A stretch of 64,000 bases of DNA, taken from NCBI GenBank assembly GCA_039809495.1, contig JBDHVC010000012.1, positions 1 to 64,000 of the forward strand, in the 5' to 3' direction. Below, piece after piece: positions 49,237 to 55,784 of this stretch (positions are counted from its first letter, which is position 1; each line of letters begins with the position of its first letter). The position numbers and the translations under genes were made by a program. This stretch comes from JAFLCL01 sp039809495 (GTDB lineage Bacteria > Myxococcota_A > Polyangia > Polyangiales > Sandaracinaceae). The notes below the pieces were generated by a model. That model worked only from the letters and a program-made list of their open reading frames with translations. It was not told the origin of the DNA and ran no database searches.

Positions 49237-51467
49237 GGCGCGGACGATACACCGGAACGCGGGCCGCGTCGCATCCCTTTCGCCCTCCCGAGGCGGAGCG
49301 CGTTCATCACGACGAGGAGCGAGCTCAGCCCCATCGCCGCCGCCGCCGCCGCGGGGCCGCCGACGCGGTCGAACGCGCCGAACGCGGCGAACGGGATCGA
49401 GAGCACGTTGTACGCGAAGGCGAGGACGAGGTTCTGCCGGATGATCCGCGACGCACGAGCGGCGACGTCGTGCGCCTCGAGGACGAGCCTCAGGTCCGCG
49501 CGCGGCAAGGCGACCCCCGCGGCGCGGAGCGCCGTCTCCGTTCGAGTCCCGACGGCGAAGCCCACGTCGGCGCGCGCGAGCGCCGGCGCGTCGTTGAGAC
49601 CATCACCCACCATCGCGACCGGGTGCGCGAGCCGGTCGAAGTCGGCCAGCTTCTCTTCGGGCCGGAGCGCGAAGCGCGCGTCCTCGATGCCGAGCGCGCG
49701 CGCGACGTGGAGGACGGCCGCCTCCCCATCGCCGCTCCGAATGATCGGCTGGATCCCACGCGAGGCGAGGGCCGCGACGACCTCGGGCGCCTCGTCGCGG
49801 AGCGCGTCCTCGAGGTAGAAGCGCAGGACGGGCGCCGCGTCGATCCGGACCTCGGTCACCGAGGCCTCGGGCCCGACGCTCGAGGGGCGCTCGAAGAGCT
49901 CGTCCTGCTCGCGATCGGGGCGCACGACCTCGACCCGCCGCCCACCCACGCTCCCCCCGACGCCTCGGCCCGGGATCTCCTCGATCTCGCTCGCGCGCGG
50001 CACGACGAGCCCCCGTCGCATCGCCTCCTCGAAGATCGCGCGGGCGAGCGGGTGGTGGCTGTCGCTCTCGACGCTCGCGGCGAGCGCGAGGATCCGCGCC
50101 TCGTCTCCCTCGGAGCCGCCGCGCGCGAGCGCGTGCGCGACGACGCGAGGCGCGCCGCGCGTGAGCGTGCCGGTCTTGTCGAGGACGAGCGTCCGGATCC
50201 GCGGGAGCACCTCGAGGACCCCGGCGTCTCGTACGAGCACGCCCCGCGACACGAGGCGCCCGACGGCGACCGTGACCGCCACGGGCGTCGCGAGCCCGAG
50301 CGCGCAAGGACAGGCGACGACCACGACGGAGATGGCGAGCCGGAGCGCCTCGCTCCACGGGGTGCCGACGGCGAGCCAGCCGATCAGCGTGACGAGCGAG
50401 GCGAGCAGCACGGCCGGCGCGAAGATCGAGGCGACGCGGTCGGTCGTGCGGACGAGCGGGCTCTTCTCGGCGGCCGCGCGCGAGACGGCGGCGACCACCT
50501 TCGCGAGCTCGGAGCCCTCCCCCGAGCTCGCGGCGCGCAGGCGGAGCGCCCGCCCGAGGTTCACCGAGCCGCCGAGCACGCGCGCGCCGGCGCTCCGCTC
50601 GACGGGGCGGCTCTCGCCCGTGACGACCGACTCGTCGAGCGTCCACGTCCGCGGCGGCGCGCCCTCGCCGCGCGGCTCGTCGAGGAGCTCCCCGTCGACC
50701 GGCACGCGCGCGAAGGGCGCGACGTGGACCTCGTCCCCTTCGCGGACCTCGTCGATCGCGAGCTCCGCCTCGACCCCGTGTCGGACGACCCGCGCCCGCT
50801 CGGGGAGCGCGCGGACGATCGCCTCGATCGCCTCGGTCGCGCGCGCCTTCGCGCCGCGCTCGAGGCGCTTGCCGAGCATCACGACCGCCACGATGAGCGC
50901 CCCCATCGAGGCGTCCGAGTGCGCGAACGCGCCGGCCATCGCGTGCGCGGCGTGCGGCGAGGGCGCGAGCCGCTCGAGCACGGCGGCGAGCAGCGCCGCG
51001 CCCGATCCCACCGCGACGAGCACGTCCATCCCGGCGCTCCGCGCGCGCAGATCGCCGAGCGCCTTCACGAAGATCGAGCCGCCCGCGCCGAGCACGGCGA
51101 GCGCGGCGAGCCCGAGCTCGAGCCAGCCGAGCCCGAGCTGCGCCGAGGCGAGCGCGAGCGCCGTGAAGAGCCACGCGAGGAGCGTGCGCGGGTCGCGCGA
51201 GGAGCGCGCGCGACCGTCCTGCGAGGCGCGCTCGAGCGGGCGCAGGCGGTAGCCCGCGCGCTCGACCGCCGCCTCGGCCTCGGCGGCGGCGTTCGCGTTC
51301 GATCCATCGAGGACGACGCTCGCGCGCTCGCGCACGAGATCGACGCGCACCTCGCGCACGCCCTCGACCTTCTCGATCGCCCTCTCCACGCGCCGCGCGC
51401 ACGCGGTGCAGGTCATCCCCTCGATCGCGAAGTCGGTCGCGCTCGAGGAACGTCGAGGATCGGTCAC
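49233..51467 (-). CDS. copA: Copper-translocating P1B-type ATPase
   Basis: 744 residues from a GTG. One N-terminal HMA domain with GMTCTAC (C20, C23), eight transmembrane segments, the CPC metal site (ACPCALG, about 387), phosphorylation motif DKTGT (about 430), HP motif SHHPLARA, and GDGLNDAPA. The TM7-8 signatures LAFAYNVLSIPFAA and MGLSSLLVVMNALRL mark the Cu(I) class (P1B-1). It exports copper to the periplasm. It has a single HMA domain. TAGAGT ends 7 nt before the start. The C-terminal residues RSGVSSAP are encoded by the block conserved upstream of the two TerB-like genes. Confidence 0.92.
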   Translation of the reverse strand: MTDPRRSSSATDFAIEGMTCTACARRVERAIEKVEGVREVRVDLVRERASVVLDGSNANAAAEAEAAVERAGYRLRPLERASQDGRARSSRDPRTLLAWLFTALALASAQLGLGWLELGLAALAVLGAGGSIFVKALGDLRARSAGMDVLVAVGSGAALLAAVLERLAPSPHAAHAMAGAFAHSDASMGALIVAVVMLGKRLERGAKARATEAIEAIVRALPERARVVRHGVEAELAIDEVREGDEVHVAPFARVPVDGELLDEPRGEGAPPRTWTLDESVVTGESRPVERSAGARVLGGSVNLGRALRLRAASSGEGSELAKVVAAVSRAAAEKSPLVRTTDRVASIFAPAVLLASLVTLIGWLAVGTPWSEALRLAISVVVVACPCALGLATPVAVTVAVGRLVSRGVLVRDAGVLEVLPRIRTLVLDKTGTLTRGAPRVVAHALARGGSEGDEARILALAASVESDSHHPLARAIFEEAMRRGLVVPRASEIEEIPGRGVGGSVGGRRVEVVRPDREQDELFERPSSVGPEASVTEVRIDAAPVLRFYLEDALRDEAPEVVAALASRGIQPIIRSGDGEAAVLHVARALGIEDARFALRPEEKLADFDRLAHPVAMVGDGLNDAPALARADVGFAVGTRTETALRAAGVALPRADLRLVLEAHDVAARASRIIRQNLVLAFAYNVLSIPFAAFGAFDRVGGPAAAAAAMGLSSLLVVMNALRLGRAKGMRRGPRSGVSSAP
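49244..49262 (-). promoter_or_regulatory. Conserved block with -10 TATCGT, upstream of TerB-like paralogue 2
   Basis: The minus strand reads GCGTTCCGGTGTATCGTC, matching 15-16 of 18 positions of the block before the paralogue at 31211. TATCGT (49244-49249) ends 7 nt before the ATG at 49236. It lies within the copA coding region. Confidence 0.5.
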
Positions 51468-51474
51468 CCGGGGC

Positions 51475-51480
51475 ACTCTA
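51475..51480 (-). promoter_or_regulatory. -10 element (TAGAGT) for copA
   Basis: The minus strand has GACTAGAGT, 7 nt, then the GTG at 51467. A leaderless arrangement. No CueR-type operator was recognised. Confidence 0.4.
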
Positions 51481-51677
51481 GTCGCTGGCCCCCGAGCCGA
51501 ACACCCGCCCATCGGCGAGGCGCGGCTCCTCGGCGCGCCGCCTCGAGGCGACGGAGCCCGGCGAATCGCGGCCATCCGGCGCCTGCGCGAGGAGGGCTCG
51601 CCAACGACCCGCGATCGGGTGCATCATCGACGTTGCGCTTGCTCACCTCGAATGGCTCCTACCTCGACGAGGTCCTC

Positions 51678-53447
51678 ATGAACCGGTCGCGTTCGCTTCA
51701 TCCCCCCTCCTCCCTCCTCCTCGCCGCGACGCTGGGCCTCGGGCTCCCGCTCGCCGCGTGCGACACGAACACGAACCCACGCGAGCACAGCCGCGGGGAC
51801 GCGGGGCGCACGTTCGCCGACACGGGCGGCCCCGTGACCGCCTGCGATCCGAGCGTCGACTCGGACGGCGACGGCATCGCGGACGCGATCGAGGGCGAGG
51901 GCGACTTCGACGGCGATGGCGTCCCGAACTACCTCGACGACGACTCGGACGGCGACGGCATCCCCGACTCCGTCGAGGCGCGCGGCACGAACCCCTGCGC
52001 GCCGGGCGACTCCGACGGTGACGGCCACCCCGACTTCCTCGACCTCGACTCCGACAACGACGGGCTCACCGACCGCGAGGAGAGCGAGCGCGGCACGAAC
52101 CCGACCCAGAGCGACACCGACGGCGACGGCATCGACGATCTCACCGAGATCGCCGCCGGCTCCGATCCGACGAGCGACACCTCCACGCCGCCCGAGGGGA
52201 CGCTCTACGTCGTGCTCCCCTACGGCTCGACCGCCGTCCGCGAGTTCGACTTCTCGACCCGGCTGCGCGCCGCCGACATCGTGTTCATGGTCGACACCAC
52301 GGGCTCGATGACCGGGACGATCAACCAGGTCCAGACGACGCTCGAGACCCGGATCATCCCAGGCATCGTGGCGGCCCTCGGGCCGGACGCCGACGCGCGC
52401 TACGCGATGGCGGCCCACGGCGACTTCCAGGAGGGCGGCTGGAACTACAGCGGCAACATGGCGATGATCCAGCCGCTCACGACCGACGTCGCCGCGGTTC
52501 AGCGCGCGACGCGAGCGCTCCAGGCGTCGAGCGGCGGCGACGGGCCCGAGTCGATGGTCCCCGCGATGCATGCCGCTCTCACGGGGCAGGGCTTCCCTTC
52601 CTACCTCGACTCGACCGGGTGCGACGCCTCGCTCCACAGCGCCGTCGCGAGCGCCTGGCCCGCCGCCTCGGGCGGCGACGCCTGCGGCCCGATCCGCGAC
52701 ATGGATCCCGTCCGCGACTGCGGCATGGGCCCCGACGATCACGGCGTCTACGGCTGGGCGTGCTTCCGCGAGGGCCGCGTGCCGATCATGGTCCTCTTCT
52801 CGGACGCGCCTTGGCACAACGGCCCGAACGCGAGCGATGACGGCCGCGGCAGCGTCGACGCGAACTTCTACGCGAGGAGCACGCCGGGAGCGCCGGTCTG
52901 GTCGAGCTTCGTCAGCGCGATGAACGCGCGCGGCGCGTACTTCGTCGGCATCGACGTCGGCTACGGCTCGACGTACGCCAACTCGCTCGTGCTCGCGCGG
53001 GCGACGGGCACGGTGGACGGCGACGGCAACCCCATCGCGTTCCAGGGCACGGCCAGCGACGTGGCGAGCAACGTGATCGACGCCATCGAGCGCATCGCCG
53101 GGACGACGCGCCAGGACATCACCACGCGCGTCGATCCCGATCCGAGCGAGACGCGCATCGCGGCGCCCAACACGACGGCGTCGTTCATCCAGGCCGTCGT
53201 CCCGACGCGCGGCGTCCCCGACGCTCCGGGCGGCTTCGATCGGATGGACGAGACGACCTTCTACAACGTCGCGCCCTCGACCCGCGTCTACTTCCGCGTC
53301 GACTTCGAGAACGACTTCCAGCTCGGCGGGAGCGTCGCGCAGGTCTTCCGCGCGACGATCGTCGTCCTGGGGCGCGCGGGCGCCGAGGTCGACAGCCGCG
53401 CCGTCTACATCGTCGTCCCGGCCGAGGGCGGCGAGATCCCGATCTGA
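51678..53447 (+). CDS. Lipoprotein with thrombospondin type-3 repeats and a VWA domain
   Basis: 589 residues. Lipobox LAAC (about residue 28), then five or six calcium-binding TSP3-type repeats (DSDGDGIADAIEG, DGDGVPNYLDDDSDGDGI..., about 55-165). A VWA domain follows (about 195-480) with MIDAS D-T-T-G-S (about 205) and an inserted Cys-rich loop (about 310-360). The C-terminal about 100 residues are beta-rich. It is probably a surface adhesion or matrix protein; TSP3/VWA lipoproteins are common in myxobacteria. GAGG lies near the ATG. The 210-bp region upstream is divergent from copA. Confidence 0.85.
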   Translation: MNRSRSLHPPSSLLLAATLGLGLPLAACDTNTNPREHSRGDAGRTFADTGGPVTACDPSVDSDGDGIADAIEGEGDFDGDGVPNYLDDDSDGDGIPDSVEARGTNPCAPGDSDGDGHPDFLDLDSDNDGLTDREESERGTNPTQSDTDGDGIDDLTEIAAGSDPTSDTSTPPEGTLYVVLPYGSTAVREFDFSTRLRAADIVFMVDTTGSMTGTINQVQTTLETRIIPGIVAALGPDADARYAMAAHGDFQEGGWNYSGNMAMIQPLTTDVAAVQRATRALQASSGGDGPESMVPAMHAALTGQGFPSYLDSTGCDASLHSAVASAWPAASGGDACGPIRDMDPVRDCGMGPDDHGVYGWACFREGRVPIMVLFSDAPWHNGPNASDDGRGSVDANFYARSTPGAPVWSSFVSAMNARGAYFVGIDVGYGSTYANSLVLARATGTVDGDGNPIAFQGTASDVASNVIDAIERIAGTTRQDITTRVDPDPSETRIAAPNTTASFIQAVVPTRGVPDAPGGFDRMDETTFYNVAPSTRVYFRVDFENDFQLGGSVAQVFRATIVVLGRAGAEVDSRAVYIVVPAEGGEIPI

Positions 53448-53530
53448 GCGCCGAAGGGCGCGCGAGGCGAGGGAGGCGATCCGGCTCGGCTGGGTCGCCT
53501 CCTCGCTCTTCTAGGGCTCACGGGATGAAC

Positions 53531-53579
53531 CACGGCGCGCGTCGCTCGACGTGATCCGTCGAGCCGAGGCACGTCCTCA
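53531..53579. repeat. Short copy (S9) of the stop-codon palindrome family
   Basis: Left arm GGCGCGCGTCGCTCGACG, centre TGATC, right arm CGTCGAGCCGAGGCACG. The terminal TCA (53577-53579) is the stop codon of the pseudokinase gene. It separates that gene from the convergent VWA gene. Confidence 0.65.
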
Positions 53580-54413
53580 GCGACGCGCGAGCAGAAGCAC
53601 GAGGACGAGGACGCCGAACGCGAGGACGAGCCCCGCGATCGCGAAGAGGAGGGTCACTCGCTCGCGCCGCGCGAGCCGCTCGGCGTCGACGTGGAGGAGC
53701 GGCCGCTCGCTCGCGCCGTCCTCCCCGCGGAGCGCTCGCCACCTCCGATCGAGCTCGCCGAGGTCGACCGCGCCGCGCGCCGCCGCGTCGACCAGCGCGC
53801 CGAGCGCGTCGCCCGCGTCGCGATAGCCGTCGCTCGTCGCCGCGGGGGCGAGCCGCTCGATCCAGAGCCCCAGCGCGCGCACCGCCTCGGCCCGCGCCTC
53901 GGCCGTCGCCTCGACGGCGTGATCGAGCCCCGAGACCCGTGGGACGCCATAGGCATCCAGCGCGACGCTCGCCCAGTCGCTCTGTGGGAGCGCGAGCCCC
54001 GCCCGATCGAGCGCGAGCGCGGCGTCGATCAGCGCCTCGATCCAGCCGAGGCGGCGCTCGAGCGGGGGCGCGCGATCGGAGAGCGCCGCCTCGATCGGCT
54101 CGGCGCCGCGGACCTCCTCGAGGAGGAGGAAGGCGTCGTCCTCCCAGGCCCCGGCGTCGTGGATCGCCACGAGCGCGGGCGCGAGGACGCTCGTGCGCGC
54201 GCGCATCGCCTGGACGAAGGCGTCGCGCGCCTCGCCGCGCTCGGGCCCGAAGCCCACCCGGACGAGCGCGACGTCGCGCCCGAGCACGGTGTCGTAGGCG
54301 ACGAGCGAGGGCTCGCCGTCCGCCTCCGCCGAGCCAGGCTCGACGACCCGCGGGCGGTAGCGCCCCGCGAGGAGCGCGGGGAGCCTCGCGGAGCGGCGGC
54401 TGTCGTTCGTCAT
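53577..54413 (-). CDS. Tail-anchored Ser/Thr-kinase-like protein (pseudokinase)
   Basis: 278 residues. The fold resembles a Hanks-type kinase: LLAGRYRPR...YDTVLGRDVALVRV matches the kinase N-lobe, and DAYGVPRVSGLDHAV matches the HRD-to-DFG region. The key residues are gone: the glycine loop is absent, the VAIK lysine is Val (ALVRV), HRD-x-K is replaced by PQSDWASVAL, and DFG is SGLD. A C-terminal hydrophobic segment (about 255-276) ends in RR, so the protein is tail-anchored. GAGGAG precedes the ATG, and TAGAGG ends 7 nt upstream. It is probably a scaffold or regulator rather than an enzyme. Confidence 0.72.
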   Translation of the reverse strand: MTNDSRRSARLPALLAGRYRPRVVEPGSAEADGEPSLVAYDTVLGRDVALVRVGFGPERGEARDAFVQAMRARTSVLAPALVAIHDAGAWEDDAFLLLEEVRGAEPIEAALSDRAPPLERRLGWIEALIDAALALDRAGLALPQSDWASVALDAYGVPRVSGLDHAVEATAEARAEAVRALGLWIERLAPAATSDGYRDAGDALGALVDAAARGAVDLGELDRRWRALRGEDGASERPLLHVDAERLARRERVTLLFAIAGLVLAFGVLVLVLLLARR

Positions 54414-54420
54414 GTCGGCT

Positions 54421-54426
54421 CCTCTA
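54421..54426 (-). promoter_or_regulatory. -10 element (TGG-TAGAGG) for the pseudokinase gene
   Basis: The minus strand TGGTAGAGG overlaps the GAGGAG ribosome binding site; the -10 ends 7 nt before the ATG. The two readings are hard to separate. Confidence 0.3.
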
Positions 54427-54454
54427 CCACGCGAGCATCGCCGCCACGTTCGGC

Positions 54455-54460
54455 TACCTT
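54455..54460 (+). promoter_or_regulatory. -10 element (TACCTT) for the CoA-transferase gene
   Basis: TACCTT, 7 nt, then the ATG at 54468. It lies in a 54-bp divergent region with the pseudokinase promoter. Confidence 0.4.
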
Positions 54461-54467
54461 TCCGGCC

Positions 54468-55742
54468 ATGCAACGCGTCAGCGCCGATGAGGCGCTCTCC
54501 CACGTCCAGTCCGGCCACCGCGTCTTCGTCCACGAGGCGGCGATGGCGCCCACGTCGCTGCTCGAGGCGCTCGCGCGGCGCGCTCCGTCGGTCCGCGACG
54601 TCGAGGTCGTCCACCTCCACGTCAACGGCCCCGCGCCTCACCTCGCGCCCGAGCTCGTGGGCCACCTCCGTCACAACGCCCTCTTCGTCGGGCCGAACGC
54701 GCGCGAGGCCGTCGCGGAGGGCCGCGCCGACTTCACCCCGATCTTCCTCTCGGACGTGCCGAGCCTCTTTCGTGACGGCTCGCTCCCGCTCGACGTCGCG
54801 CTCGTCCAGGTCTCGCCTCCGAACCGCCACGGCTACTGCCGCCTGGGCGTCTCGGTGTCCGCGGCGCGCAGCGCGGTCGACCACGCGCGCGTCGTCATCG
54901 CCGAGATCAACCCGAGCGTCCCACGCACCGACGGACACACGGCGATCCACGTCGATCGGATCCACTTCGGGGTCGAGGTCGATCACCCGCTCCCGACGCA
55001 CGCGGAGGCGACGCCGAGCGAGACCGAGCTGCGGATCGGCGCGCTCGTCGCCGAGCACATCGAGGACGGCGCGACGCTCCAGATGGGGATCGGCTCGATC
55101 CCCGACGCCGTCCTCGGCAGCCTCCGCGGGCGCAGCGATCTCGGCATCCACACCGAGATGTTCACGGACGGGCTGATCCGCCTCATCGAGTCGGGGGCCG
55201 TGACGGGCTCGAAGAAGACGATGTTTCGCGATCGCGTGATCGCCAGCTTCGCGATGGGCAGCGAGAGGCTCTACGACTTCGTGAACCACAACCCCTCGGT
55301 CGAGTTCCACCCGAGCGATCTCGTCAACGATCCGAGCGTCATCCGCCAGCAGCACCGGATGATCGCGATCAACTCCGCGATCGAGATCGATCTCACGGGC
55401 CAGGTCTGCGCCGACTCGATGGGCGAGCGCATCTGGAGCGGGATCGGCGGGCAGATGGACTTCGTGCGGGGCGCGGTGCTGAGCCCAGGCGGCAAGGCCT
55501 TCATCGCGCTCCCGTCGACGGCGCGGCGGGGCACGCTCTCGCGCATCGTGCCGCGGCTCCAGCCCGGCTCGGGCGTCGTCACGACGCGCGGTCACGTCCA
55601 GTGGGTCGTGACCGAGCACGGCGCCGTGAACCTGCGCGGGCGCACGCTCCGCGAGCGCGCGGAGCTGCTCATCTCCATCGCGGATCCGGCGTTTCGACCC
55701 GAGCTGCGCGCGGCCGCGGTGGCGCGCAAGCTCTTCGCGTAA
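54468..55742 (+). CDS. Acetyl-CoA hydrolase/4-hydroxybutyrate CoA-transferase family protein
   Basis: 424 residues, class I CoA-transferase (Cat1/AbfT type). N-terminal half with VHLHVNGPAPHLAPEL and VSPPNRHGYC; C-terminal half with catalytic glutamate E230 in GIHTEMFTDG, preceded by LQMGIGSIPDAVL, and followed by GGQMDFVRGA and the conserved STARRGTLSRIVPRL. It would transfer CoA between acetyl-CoA and a carboxylate such as 4-hydroxybutyrate or propionate. It stands alone between the pseudokinase (divergent) and the double-barrel protein. Substrate not fixed. Confidence 0.88.
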   Translation: MQRVSADEALSHVQSGHRVFVHEAAMAPTSLLEALARRAPSVRDVEVVHLHVNGPAPHLAPELVGHLRHNALFVGPNAREAVAEGRADFTPIFLSDVPSLFRDGSLPLDVALVQVSPPNRHGYCRLGVSVSAARSAVDHARVVIAEINPSVPRTDGHTAIHVDRIHFGVEVDHPLPTHAEATPSETELRIGALVAEHIEDGATLQMGIGSIPDAVLGSLRGRSDLGIHTEMFTDGLIRLIESGAVTGSKKTMFRDRVIASFAMGSERLYDFVNHNPSVEFHPSDLVNDPSVIRQQHRMIAINSAIEIDLTGQVCADSMGERIWSGIGGQMDFVRGAVLSPGGKAFIALPSTARRGTLSRIVPRLQPGSGVVTTRGHVQWVVTEHGAVNLRGRTLRERAELLISIADPAFRPELRAAAVARKLFA

Positions 55743-55784
55743 GGCAGAAAATAGTCCCCTCGCCCGTAGCGTCCCTGTACGATC

